From: Chionis minor
Lineage: Eukaryota > Chordata > Aves > Charadriiformes > Chionididae
Length of the DNA stretch: 64,000 bases
Reading direction: 5' to 3'
Assembly (NCBI GenBank): GCA_013398295.1
Contig: VZSF01002028.1
Location: 823,894-887,893 of the forward strand
The notes below the pieces were generated by a model. That model did not search any database. It was not told the DNA's origin and saw nothing but the letters and a program-made list of their open reading frames with translations. Numbering within the stretch: position 1 is the first letter of the stretch; the number at the start of each line of letters is the position of its first letter. This document shows positions 32,132 through 44,300 of this stretch, piece by piece. A program made the position numbers and the translations under genes.

Positions 32132-33521
32132 TATCTAGGAGAGAAGTCTCCTCCTGGCTCCACTGACACGTGCTCTGGATTTCTTAGCAGAAATTTCAGT
32201 TTTAAATCTTAAATGCTGGAGGTAAGCCACGTGGTGTGAACGGAAAAGTTTTGATATGATTTCTTGGAGCAGGCTGGTCTTGAATTCATTTGAAAGCAAT
32301 TACGTGTTCACACTTGTATGAAACTATAGTTTGGCCTCATCTGAAGCCAGAGCGCCCTGGACTCTTGCAAGCTTTGCAGCATCTGTTTATGGCAGGTTTG
32401 CCAGCTCAGTCGTTGCTTTCCCTACGTGAACTTCTAAGGGCAGAAACCCCCCAGTTTCATTCATTCTGTGGGCATCGTTAAGACCTGCAAAGAGCAAAAT
32501 ATCCGTGTTGGACCCTAGGTTATTCGGGGAGGATTTTCAGGCAGGGCTGGTGGTCTGGTGCTGCATCAGTTCCTCTGACGTTTCCATCGAACGTGTCCTG
32601 ATGTGGTGGTTTGCCTGGTAGCGACAGCACCGACATCGCTTTCTGAACATTTGCCCCATTTTCAGATGCAAGTAAGACACGTTGGATCTTGCTTATACAT
32701 GGCCTTTAGCACTCATTCTGTCCTCACTGTGCTCAAAGGAGTAGCCTTGAACAGCGAGTGTTGCTGTGTTCCTATTAGCTACACTCTGTTGTATTCTACT
32801 GATTAAGTTGTACCCTGCTCCTCTTGCCCCTTCCGCTGCCCGGCTGTGCTGCTTGCCTTTTGCAGATCTGAGAGCGTGTGTATTCATACAGCGTCTCTGG
32901 TCTCCAGCAAAGCTTTCACATTATTCCCCCTCGTGAGAGCTGTGCAGAGCCAAAACTTCCCCTCTCAAGACGTTGCTCAGCCTGCAGCAGCGCCCCCATG
33001 ATTTGTAGGTTTTTAGCCAGCCTCAGAGACGCTTTGCGCTTTGCGCTGGGTGCCGCACAAGCTCCTTTAGGACTTCTATTCTTGGTAGCGTGGACAGATG
33101 TGTCATAAAATCTTGATGCTCAAAATGGTCTGGGAAGGAGCAGGAGGGACGTCACGCCTGTTGCAAAGGGCTGTCTTACCCCCCTCGCTGTCCGTCAGAC
33201 AATGTCACACCTGGGTCTCGCTCCTCTGCCCCTCCTCAGCCCGTCAGCTCCGCTTCAGCAACGTAACAGAGCTTGGAAGTCTTTCCTGAAATATGAATTT
33301 AGAGCTGAAATACTGTAAAATTTGCCACTTGATTACAGTGCTGCTGTAAAAAAAAGGGGCCATGTTTAAACGGCCTCAGGTTATATGCAGGGAAAATTAA
33401 ACTAGCTTTTAATAAACAGGGGATTGACCGTGAATGCCTGTAGTACATCGTTCTGCACAAACATCACTTAGCACATTATCTAGCAATAATTCTTATTTGT
33501 ATCTTACACAAATTGTGGCAG
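32132..33521. other. Spacer between the inverted-repeat arms
   Basis: 1390 bp, somewhat more GC-rich than its flanks, with only short open frames. I see no transposase, RNA gene or known repeat in it. Confidence 0.75.
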
Positions 33522-33680
33522 AACCTTCTATTTATCTAACCTGGAAGTTTTTCCTGAAGAGGGTCTCTGTAATTTACACACAGAACTGGCAGTTTTCCTC
33601 CTCCTCTTGGCAGATATTTAATAGTCATGTATTGCATTTCTGTGCTAGTAAACCTTCATTATTATACAAATGCACTAGAA
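33522..33680 (-). repeat. Right arm of the inverted repeat
   Basis: 159 bp, the reverse complement of the left arm, differing by a missing T (gcatttg for gcattttg) and a C/T change. The similarity stops sharply at both edges of both arms. Confidence 0.97.
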
Positions 33681-36600
33681 TGTTACAAAGAAATATCTTA
33701 AATAATTAAACAGAAACCGTGAGTGACAAAACAAATGAGCAAAGTGCAATTTGAGCTCTGTTTTTCTTTCCTTTTTGTATTCACTTATTTGCTAATTTGC
33801 TGAACTTACTGAACTGCAATGGGTCTCGCTGTGATTAGAGGGAATTTGCCGAGTTCCGTTGTAATTGTTTCTTTGCAATTAACTAAATAATAGAATGTTC
33901 TATGTGTGGCTCTCTAGGGAAAGGAAAGGAGCGGGCAGGTGCTTTTGCGATAGGATTTCCACATCTTCCACCCATTTCCCTGGAACTTACCAAGTATGAA
34001 AAGACTGGTAGAATGACAGAGAGAGAGCGACTGTTGCCTCAGGACTGGAAATGACAGAATTAAGCTTTTCATCTGATTTCTTTGAGTTTGCTTAAAGCTT
34101 TTTATGCTGGCCCTGGTCGTGTCTATTTTTTCTTTAAACCCAAAAATCCCTAGGAGGACTTGAGAGGAAAGCAATGAAGACCCAAAGGTTTGTTCTTGTC
34201 TGCAGCCGCCTCCACTCAGGGGAAATCCTTCGAGCTGGGAGCAGAAATCAACTGGGAAGAGCTCCGGCAACGTGGCTTTGCTGGGAAGGGTGGAGGCTGG
34301 GGAGTGCGCTGTCGTGGAGGGGGCAACGAAATCTGGGGGAGGCTGGAGAGCAGCCCTGGCTTTGTTATTTCCTTTGACTTTCGGCAGAAAAATACAGAGG
34401 AAGCCCTGGGAGGAGAGGAAGGGTAATCTTAACAGAGGCACAGCCCAGCTCAGCGGGAAGGAGGCACGGCTCGATGGAACGGCAGAGTTTATGGAGCGGC
34501 AGAGGTGAGCGGGGCGGAGGTGTTGCCTAATGGTGGCAGCTGAGTGCTGAGACACCTTTGTCTCGCTGACCTCCCTCTGCGTGCCTGTAATTTAGTCCCT
34601 GGTCTCAAGAGGGTAACTCATCCATCTGCTGGCACTTCGAGTTCAAACCTGCCTTTTTTGGTTTTTTTCTTTTTTTTTCTTTTTAATCTGTATTGTTGGC
34701 TGCAACCTTTCATAACGCATATTAGGTCTGACAGTCAGGGGAAGACTCCTCGCTTCACAATATATTAAAAGCTGAATTATTTCATCTCATAGTGAATAAA
34801 AAGAGCCCAGGGTATGGGATTACTGTTCTACAAGGGGCTCTCGTTGCAAGTATCACGTCAGCAGTAGGGATGGCTAGAGTCAGAGAGAAGCTCGTGAAGA
34901 CTGAAAAATGGTACATTTCTAGGAGCGCTTTCTGAGACTGGCTGATGGTCTCAAGGGGACAGGGGACAGCACCGGTTGCCTGATTTTGGAGGCTTAAACG
35001 AGTCTTTTTATCTCCATTGTCTTTAATTTGGAACATCTCTCATTTGCCTATTTTGTCCAGTGATTCTTCAGCAAAGCCACTGTCAAAGCAAGTTAGCCAA
35101 CGCTAATACAGCTCTCAGGGTTACTTTTCAGCAGGATTACCAGCTAACGAGCTGACATTTGCAGTTTGCTTTGGTTGATTGCAGAACTGCTTTCCATGCA
35201 AGGCTGATTTACTGTTAGTTTTTATCCCACAGCAGTGGCTTGTCTGTTCATTTTGCTTTGGCAAAACAGCGTACCTATTGGTGTGGTGAGGGAAAAAGGC
35301 TGCTCTAATCTAGACATGAGAGCCTTGATAACTGTCTCGTTGTCATGTAATCAGGAATTACCTGAATAGGACCCAAGGAGAGATGCTAGGCATCCAAGAA
35401 ATGCAAACACTGCTTCGTGACGTGGTACAACCAGCTGAAGCACCCTGCCATGGAAAACGTGGTTAGTGCTAGGTCCTGCGGTTTGTCTCCTATTCCCAGT
35501 TTGCTGAATTCATTTTACTCTTCATATTTTCCTGTATCATCATAAATAATTGGGGACAGGGAGGGAAATTAAAACTGTTGATGCCTCTGTTTCTCTGTAA
35601 TCCCAAATCTTCATTCTAGTATAATTTAATCCAGTTGTCTCGGCAGCAAATGGCCAGGAGAGACGCATGCACACCAGCGCTGCTGAGCCTGCTCCCTTTC
35701 CCACTTATCCCCCCGTCCCCCGCACGGCGCCTCGAACTGCCGCGCCGATACTCCGGAGCTTACACCCCCATTTAATGGCATCCAGCTTTTTCTGTCATTT
35801 GTTCCAAAACGTTCTGTTCGGTTTGATTTACATCAACGCTGTCAAACAAGATCTCAGCGCGGGGGGCTCGCTGCATCTGCTTCTGTTCCGTGTCCATCAT
35901 TTTGCTGACAAAGGTGCCTGGACTCGCGGCCTGGTGGGGTTTTTCTGTCTATCCAAAGGCCCCTGGCAGCAATAACATCTGTGGGACAGATTCCAGCCTT
36001 GAGTGTTTTAGTGCCGAATTGCATAAACTCTGTGGCACAAGTGGGTTACGCAGAGAGATCTCTTGCCCCCAGCGAGGTCTCTCCTTGTCTTTGGGTTGTT
36101 CAAACCGGAGGTCACATAAGTTAGATCATGGGGCTTTAAAAGAATTTCTTCCTCATCCTTGCCGGCACAGTGAAAAAGAGAAGAAAAAAGAAAAAAAAGA
36201 AAAAAAAAAAGGAAGAAACCAAAATTGGCTGTTGTTCAGCTGTCCTCCTGCAGAAAAATAAGAACTTTTCTTGGCGAAGGCTGGAGAGAGTTGAGGTCTT
36301 CTATCTTGTACCCTTGTATATCTTGTACTCACGCACATTCTGCGCGGCTGTGAACTCTCTGACGCGTGTCTTAGCACTATTTGTGAACGATAAGATTTCT
36401 TTTTAGCTGTGTTGATAATACTCACGCGAAAATCCTGTCCTAGTCAAAAGCTATTAAAAGTTGATGTTATATTTTAGAACATCAGCAGAAAATATGGTTT
36501 TTTTGGTCCTAACGTGTTAAATAGCCCATTTTAGCGTCTTTGCCCTCCGTATTTGTAAAATGCGTCAGTGAGGACAGCGTAAAGCATGAAGTCCTAGCCG

Positions 36601-37539
36601 CATTGGGGAAAAGTAATAAAATCATACTTGCAAAAGAGATGTCTGTAATTTCTACTGACCTGCCACCATATAGGAGAAAAAAGCAGTTGGCATTACCCTT
36701 TTTTTTCCCAACGGGATACACAGCACTCACTCCAATATTTTTTGAGTTTTCATGGGCCATAAGGGTTTCTAATTCTAAACAGCGCTCATCAGATGAGGTT
36801 TTCCCAAGCCTGTAAGACCTGTGAGGCATTTGCTCGCAGCCTGTTAGCGGGCTGGGTGGTCCTTTTTTCCCTTTCTGACCCCGAGTTGGGTTGGGTGATG
36901 TTTCAAACACGTTGTTTTCAGCTCCTCAAACGGGCAGCGGGTGAGGTGAGGTGAGGTGCGCTGCTGCGGAGCTGGACGGGGAGAATTTGGTGTGGAGAGG
37001 GCGAAGGACCACGTTTAGGAACTGCCGCGTTAATGCTGGACCACGCAACATCGTTAGAGCAAGAATGGAATTACCCCATCTATTCCTTTTGAAAGACAAC
37101 TGGAAATATTTTTTTGTGCGTTTCAGTTGTAACAGGAACGGTACAATCTTTGTAATGAAGCGAATAAATTTGGGATTGCTGTTGCTTACTGGTGCCATCT
37201 TTCCTATTTTGCTATACTATCCTAACGTTATCCAGGGCGTTTATGTGCTCACTGGTTTCTGAGACATGTGTGACGTCCCCCCTCCCAAGAGGGTATGCTC
37301 GCATTTTTTCACCTTTAAGACTAAAAATAGTTCGGTTATGTTTTGTTTAGAAAGAAATGAGAGGCCTTTCCCAGCGGGTCAGACTATCATCCCGGGGGAC
37401 GCTGTGCCGGAGCGGCTCTGCGGGCAGCTCCATGGCACTACGCGGGGAGACGCTGCCTTTGCCTAAATGCCGAGGGGTTTAATTCTGGTTCACCCGGTCG
37501 TCGAAATGAGCTGACACCTCTGAGCCCGTCGAAGTTAAC
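33681..37539. other. Intergenic DNA upstream of TTYH3
   Basis: No gene recognised. It holds an A-rich purine tract (36171-36216), a short gaggt repeat (about 36939-36957) and chance open frames. A 213-codon minus-strand frame at 33914-34555 has no recognisable domain. CpG density rises after about 37370, toward the TTYH3 promoter. Confidence 0.7.
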
Positions 37540-37978
37540 GAAGCGGTGTAATTGGCGTTGGGTCAGGGTCCGGAGGAGGCCAAGGGAGAACGGTGGAAGC
37601 TAAACCAGAGCGCTCCGTGTCTCCAGGGACGGGGTGAAGGCTGGGCACGCTTGGGAATCACGCCAGGGGCCTGTTGGCACCTGCAGACACCGCGGTACCG
37701 GCAGACATTTCCCCCCGGATTTGGAGGAGCCGAGGCAGGCTGGGGAGCGAGCCGGGGGCCGGTGCCGGGGGAACCAGCCGGTGGCAGAGGCCGCGCTCCT
37801 CCGTCAGGGTGGCCGGTGCCCCGCGGACCGCGCTGCCCTCGGCAGCACCCCGGGAGGCGAAGCGCCGGGCAGCTGGGCGCGTTTTGGGGTTACTTTGGAG
37901 GGAATCGGGGCCGGCAGGAGAGAAGGGGGCGGCCGGCGGTGCGGGCCGTGGGACGCGCACCCCCTGCCCGCAGGCCAG

Positions 37979-37989
37979 GCCGCCATGTT
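37979..37989 (-). promoter_or_regulatory. YY1 motif in the TTYH3 promoter
   Basis: GCCGCCATGTT on plus reads AACATGGCGGC on minus, a full match to the YY1 core, 238 bp before the TTYH3 ATG. Confidence 0.55.
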
Positions 37990-38094
37990 GCCCACCGGGC
38001 GCGGCGCGGTGCCGCCCCGGGCCGGGCGACCCTCCCGNCGGCGAACAAAGAGGGAGCGATCGGCGCGGCGGGAGGAGGCGGGAGGGTGCCGGCC

Positions 38095-38124
38095 ATGCGG
38101 GGCCGCCATCCCGGGGGCGGGTGA
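38095..38124 (+). other. uORF 1 before TTYH3 (9 codons)
   Basis: ATG in the context gccATGc encodes MRGRHPGGG and stops at TGA, 102 bases before the TTYH3 start. Confidence 0.45.
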
Positions 38125-38174
38125 TCGGCGGGAAGGGAAGGAGGCAGCGGCCGCGCGGGGTTCGGCGGCGCCCC

Positions 38175-38195
38175 ATGGCCGGCGGGTCGCGGTGA
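38175..38195 (+). other. uORF 2 before TTYH3 (6 codons)
   Basis: ATG in strong context (cccATGg) encodes MAGGSR and stops at TGA, 31 bases before the TTYH3 start. That spacing is short for efficient reinitiation. Confidence 0.45.
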
Positions 38196-38226
38196 GGCGC
38201 GGCGAGGGGGTGAGGAGCGGCGCGGC

Positions 38227-38349
38227 ATGGCGGGCGTCAGCTACTCGCCGCCCTGGTGGGTGAGCCTGCTGCACCGCCTGCCGCACCTCAGCCTGCGCTG
38301 GGAGCTCACCGCCGCCGACTTCCGACCGCACGACGCCGAGTACCAGCAG
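38227..38349 (+). CDS. TTYH3: TTYH3 coding exon 1 (gene continues past the right edge)
   Basis: Tweety family member 3 is a plasma-membrane protein described as a calcium- or volume-regulated anion channel, though later structures showed no obvious pore. The 41 codons begin MAGVSYSPPWWVSLLHRLPH and end DAEYQQ; human has MAGVSYAAPWWVSLLHRLPH and DTDYQQ. The donor is CAG|gtgggt, phase 0. This is the extracellular N-terminus; the first transmembrane helix lies in exon 2. The start context is gcggcATGg. I looked for exon 2 (human ALLLLGAAALACLALDLL, then a CCRRRK motif) and found nothing matching before 64000, so intron 1 is at least 25.6 kb. The place downstream of IQCE, same strand, fits human 7p22. 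Confidence 0.94.
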
Positions 38350-41300
38350 GTGGGTCCGCGAGGAGGCCGGGGGGGACACCGGGGCGGCGGTGCGGTGCGG
38401 GGCCGGCGGGGTGGGCGCCCGGTTCCCCCGCGCCGCCCAGCGCGGGCGCCCGAATAAGCCGCTTTAAGGCGTTAAAGCGTCGAGCGCACGGGGAAGATGC
38501 CCGCAGGACACTCGTGTGGCCGCTTTCCCCTTTTATTTTATTTTTTTCTTTTCTTTGCTGCCGCTCGGCCCGCGTCCGGCGCTGGCGTGTGATTAGAAAA
38601 GGATGGTGGAGGCCGGATCCCTGTGCCCGGCATCGCCGTTTCCCCGCTGTCATCTTGGAAGCGGAGCCGCAGTGACTCCGGTCGCTGGTTTTGAAAACAC
38701 CATTTTGCCTTTTTTTTTTCTCCCTTTCCCCCCCTCTCTCTCCAGAGCGGACTTGCCGTGTCCTATATACGCAGCCCGCTGGCGCGCACAGGGGCAGGAA
38801 GGCTGGGGCTTCTCAAGGGTTTATCCCGTTTATCCTGGAAGTGAAAGGCATCGGATGTACTTTGGAAAGCGGCGTATTTTGGCTCTGTGTTGCCAGCAGC
38901 TGAGCAGCTCTGCGGGCTGAAGCCGGAGCAAAGCGGGAGGGATGCGCTAAAGGAGCAATGGGTCGAGACAATGAACTGTATTTAAACCAGCGAGCGAAAC
39001 AGCCCTTTGACCCGACGTTCACATTTGGGGCTTCAGTTTGTTAATTTTAGTTGCCTCGGCTTAGCCGAGCTCAAGATGGCCACACACAGATGTAAGGCCG
39101 CGCGGCAGCGTGACTGTATTTGGTGACCCCAGAGGGCAGCTGCCTTTAAAGCAAGGGATATGAGGTGCTGGAGATAGAAGTTGAGAGTTCACGGGAGGAT
39201 GTTCTCCGGAGCGTGTTATCGTGAAACAAGCACTCGTTGACCTTTGAATAGATAGCAGATGTGCCGTTTTTCACTTAAATTGCTTAAAAGCGTTTCTCGC
39301 CGCAACCTGGGGTTGCGTTCACTTGTCAGACAATTTTTCTACAGTAATCGTATTCCGACTTAAAGCCTTCTGCTGCTCTTCTCCTCTGTAGCTGCCTCCC
39401 CTCCCTTGATGACATTAAGGACTTCTTGCACAGCAGTAGATGGCCTTTTAAGTCTTGACATCAGCCCGTGAGAAAACATCTTATCAAATCCAAACCCGAA
39501 TGTCTGGATTACTGAAGCGCCTGTTGTCGTGAGACTGATTTGGGCAGCAGCAGCAGCGTTGCTGGTTTCGGTGTCGGTGAGGGATAGGAACGGGCTGTGG
39601 TAACACAGCCTGTGTTATCAGTGTTGCCCCTTACGTAACGAAGCTGCTGTGGCTCTGCAAGTTGGCTCTGGAGTTTGTAGCCATGTAGATTAATTCTAAT
39701 GCAGTGAAACGGGGAGGGTTAATCCGGGAGTGGGAACTGTAATGCTAAATGCTCTCTCATGCTTTAAATTGTTCTGAATGCCTTTTGGTTTGAATTCTAG
39801 CTGTTTCTATTAGCTTCATTATGAATTTGCATCTCTTGCTCTTGCCTGTGTTGGCACAGTCTCCCCTTTCCTTTAGGAACCTTTTGCATTTAGCAGGCAA
39901 GATCGTGTACGTCCCAAAAATGAGAAGGGCCATTTCTTAATTTAAATTCTGCATATTTTTCATTTCTTTGTCAGGCTCATTGGCACAAATTAAGTATGTA
40001 TTTGTTTTCTATTCCATTAGTGGTTGATACCCTGATTCTGAAGTATAAAGTGTTAAACTGCACGCTGCATATGAGTTCTCCAGTGGCTGCAGAGAGGTCA
40101 GTGGGGGATGTTAGCTGGGAGTTTATGGGGATGGGAAAGGGCAGAGTGTCCCTAGCTGCAGTAAGGAAGGATTACCTTTACCAAACTGAAAGCGCCTTTT
40201 AAGTTTCCATGACTCCAAGTCATCAGGTAGCTAGGCTGTTGTCATAAATAGGCATCCAGCAGGGCTCAGTGTCCCTTCTCATTTGTTATGAGGAAGGAAG
40301 CAATGTATTCTTTCTGATTCCTCACATCTTCTCTAGAAAAGATTTCCCAATGCGTGACCAAGGCAAAACATTGCTTTCTTTATAAAACTGTTTTCTTTAG
40401 TAACCTCTTAGTAAAGACCTACCTTTTTTTTTTTGTACTCATGTTTTGATGATAGGCTTTGAACTTGTACGTCAACTGGATATCCCTCTTAGCCAAAAGT
40501 GGAATACAGTGGCTTGGATTTGAATGTTGTCATGTCACTTGTTGCGGTGCCACGTGCTCTGGCAGGAGAGGAGGCTTTCTACCTCTACCTAGCAAGGATT
40601 ACTGTAATGCGCAAGCTGCTATTCCACTGAAGCAGCAGACATGCTCTTGTCCCCTGAAACCTCTCTGAAGCACGTGTAGCTCCTAGATAAGCACATACTG
40701 CTGGGCTTTGAAGTCTGGGTCTTTGTTGTGTCTTCTGGGACCCTGGGTGATGGAGAATATCTGGAAGGACTTTGGTCTAATGGCTAGTTCTGCTGCTCTG
40801 TCCCCTGTAGTCCCTTTCGTCAGAGCTGCAGGGACACCCGCTGTGCACCGGCCTGTCTCGAGGCGGCTGTGTCCATTGTGTACCAACCTACAGGGGCTTC
40901 CTCCTTTTGTCCGAGAGCATGAGAAATACTTATGGCAATGTTGCTGCCAAGGGTTGAGATCAATGCAGCTGCAGGTTTTGGCTGCCTACCTTCTTCACCT
41001 GAGTCGATCTCTAAAACTCTTCCTCTTGGTATTACTTCTTATCTTCTCCTGCAGTGTATCTTGTTGCATTAGGTTAGAACAGTGTGTGCGAGCGTGGAGG
41101 AGCAGAACAGATCCTTTCCCTCTGGACTAGATTGTTTAAAAATGTATGTGTATACATATGTCCTTCAGATGCTTTGCTTCCATCGTGACAAGCTGTGGAC
41201 AGCAGTACAACTAGTTCCTTTTGCTGAGGGGAATGGAGGTGAGCCTCAATGTAGAATGAGCTGGGGTTGTGATCCTCCTTCTCCAGGGGGTTTGGCATGC

Positions 41301-44300
41301 TGGTGAGTCCTGTCAGAGCTGCCTTCGTGTGCCACTTGCAGGGCTTGCTCCGTAGAGTCATCCCTACAGAGGATCTTATCGGGCCAGCTCTTTTCCTAAT
41401 CCTCCCATGAATCACTGTGGTTGAAGGTATCTTGATATGAACACTTTTGTTCTGGCTGTATTCTCATCTGAGTCATACTGCAGTGCTCTGCAAAGCCTTT
41501 TCATTGTGTAGTGAGTCACAAACTCCGGAGTGAAGGGAATGTAAAAATGGAGCAAAGCTCGTGTTCCTTCTGACAGCATCACGCTAAAGGCAGTTCTGGT
41601 CTCCATGCCTTTTGCTGCCGAACAAATGATGATGATCTTATCAGTACTGTCTGCTTACTTTCCAGTTCAGTTCATCAGGCCACTAAGATGGTCCTGAGAC
41701 TGCTGCGGTCACTAATTTAGTCTGTTTAATAATGTAAGTACTTCTACTTGTGACTGACTTTGAATTGAATTTGCTTTATTTCTCAGGATAGAGGTGGTTA
41801 AGGACCTTGAGGTATTGTGGAGATTACATGCTGGAAAGGAGTAGAAAAGCTGAATAGCTTTTTAGTACAGCACGAGAACAGGTAATGGGGTATCTGCTTG
41901 AGACAGGGTGTCTCTGGTACTGAGAGAAAAGGAGCCTACAACACTTCATTGTAGCTCTTAAATCCCCCTGTGTGCTGAGAAGTGTACTGTAAGCAGTGGA
42001 GAAGAAAAGGGGCTGTAAAAGCTAAGCTATAGAGCAGCTTGACTTGAATTTATGCTTTTTCTTAATTGTTGGAAAATGGCAAGGTTGACCTGAATATGTG
42101 TAAATGCACGGATTAAGCGTGAATCAGGCTAGAATAAAGCACAAGTCTCCAATATCTTTGAAACTCTTCCCTTGTACCAGTCTCGTGCTTTTCCTGCGAG
42201 AGTCAGAACTGCAACTGCATGGATAGTAGGTGCAATGGCAACAGTATGTGCTTTGGAAGAAGACTGGATGATTGATTCACACCAATTAAGATGCAGAACC
42301 ATGCTAAAGGAAGCATTGATAAAAACAGGGGTATGCTCTAGTCCTTGGTTTTGAGATGGTCTCTTTAGTCTTGTCACCCGGGAGTTCCCTATCATACACC
42401 TATCAGTGCTTTTGTGCAGTAACGTTCTTTTTCTGGTACAGTATGTGTGTTGTGGGGAAGGATCCAGCAGTGAAAGGTGCTGTGTAAGCCCAACAACGCT
42501 TCCCATTTCTTGGCTTGCAGACTCTAGTCCAAGGCATGTGTGTTTGAACCTGTAGGCGAAGGTTCAGCAAGGAATTAATTCTGTCAGGTACTTTCTGGCT
42601 CTGTGAGGCTGTTTCCTTACACATAACAGCTAATGTCGTCTTTGGAAGTATATCTTGGCTAGAGAAACATGATGGAGCCTAAACTGCCAAAAAACTTGGA
42701 TTAGAGAGATTGTTTTAGAACTTCCTCTACTGTACTGGCGTCTTACTTCAATTCTGAAATCAAGAGTCTTTCTGTAAATTGGAAACATGTGTATTAGTCA
42801 AGCTGTATGACGTGTTCTTGTCTAGTTGGCTCAAAGTCAGAGGGTAATGTGCCTTTCTTAAAGGGCTTAGACTGAAGGTTTCTTTCAAGAATAGATGGAC
42901 CGCTTCCAAGGCCTGATCAGCTATGCTCGTATTTCCAGAAAGGTTAGGTGATCCCGGTTAGTAGAATCCAATGTTTTCTAATTAAATTGAAGTTGCTTTT
43001 AGGTTTTTAAGAACTGATGGTAAATCCCCTCTTCCCTTTACTCATCAGTTTCGGTTGCGTGAGTAACCGTGCAGTAATACCTCTTATCAGCAAACTGGTG
43101 CTGGAGTCTGACGCCTCTGTTGTGTGTTTAATCTGGAAGAGCCTTTACTAGGGAACTGCAGCGTAATGAGTAACCAAAAATGTAGAATCAAGACAACTTT
43201 CCATGGCTGATTTTTACCAAAGGTAGACCTACAGTGGTTTCTGTTGACCATACATTCCAGTCATGCAGCAGCATATGGTATACAGACAGGAAAAAAAAGT
43301 CAACCTTTGCCAGCTTTCTGTCTGCAGCCTTACTTTTTTGCTGACCCATGCTGTGCTGCTCTGTTTTCAGATGGTCTCCTGAGAACTGACAGTTTCTGGA
43401 AACCCTGACTGTAGATTACCTTACTCTAGTCAAAAAAAGTAACTGTTCTGAATGTATGGTTTTAGCAGACCAAAGTACGCGCAGAGGGGTAAAAGGTGAC
43501 TTGGACAAATGTGAGATGTGTTGTGGGGGGAGGAGGGAAGGAGATGCAAGTGAGTGTGCAAAGATGTAAACCATGCTTGCTTCATCTGGGTAGAATCCTA
43601 AAAGTATTAATCCTGCACAAAGAAGATGCTTTTGCCAGGCAAGAAGCTGGTGAGCTTCCCAGTCTTAGGAGACCTCTATGCAGCGCGTGGTACTCTGAAG
43701 GTATTGTGCTGGTCTTAGCTGGAAGAGTAGAACCAGAGTTAAAAGCATTAGCCTGGTCAGGTGGTGGCCGGTCACTGGCAGCTTGGTGCTTCTGCACCAA
43801 GACAATATTTGTCCCCTTGAAAATCCTCCTTTTTTTTTTTTCTACTGAATGTAACAGTTTATGTCTCCTGGTCTGGATTTAAGTACTTATAAAGTAAATT
43901 TTGGATAACTCATCCACCTCCTCTGAGCACTGCCTACGTATTGCACTTCCCGTATGCACACAAGTGTTTATCGGTCTGGAGGAGCTGACATTCACAACCC
44001 TTACATCTTGCTTTGGAAAGAGGGAGTCTAACCAGGAATTGGAAATGCAGATGAGGGTCTCTAACCTTCAGTTTGCAACCAAAATGATACAGCTACTTGG
44101 GAAGCTTATCTTGGTGTCTGGCTGCAAAGCCTGATCACTAGCGTTCCAGAGAAAGAACTAATCAAAACCAGTTCAGTCTTCCCATCTCTCTGCCTCTTTT
44201 CTTTTTTTTCTTCCCCTTAATTCTTAAAGCCTTTTTGAGCAGAGGAAAATCCACACTCTTCAGGTTAACAAAAAGCCTTTGTTTAAATGTTGATCCAATA

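Larger units (their letters stand above)
37540..38590 (+). promoter_or_regulatory. TTYH3: TTYH3 CpG-island promoter and 5'UTR
   Basis: A dense GC/CpG block surrounds the first TTYH3 exon and has no TATA box. It includes a perfect YY1 motif at 37979 and two short uORFs. An unresolved base (n) sits at 38038. Transcription start sites cannot be set from sequence alone. Confidence 0.8.

Noticed and set aside
33914..34555. 213-codon minus-strand open frame upstream of TTYH3
   Set aside because: No domain, no recognisable homolog, Ser/Pro-rich chance composition, and no promoter or splice context.
36153..36261. Lys-rich peptides from the A-rich tract near 36171-36216
   Set aside because: Simple purine repeat, not coding.
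37552..38379. Several long open frames on both strands in the TTYH3 CpG island
   Set aside because: GC-driven open frames, one crossing the unresolved base; only 38227-38349 matches a known protein.
40708..41130. 140-codon open frame with a hydrophobic Leu-rich stretch, considered as TTYH3 exon 2
   Set aside because: It lacks the TTYH3 transmembrane sequence and the CCRRRK motif and has no matching acceptor.
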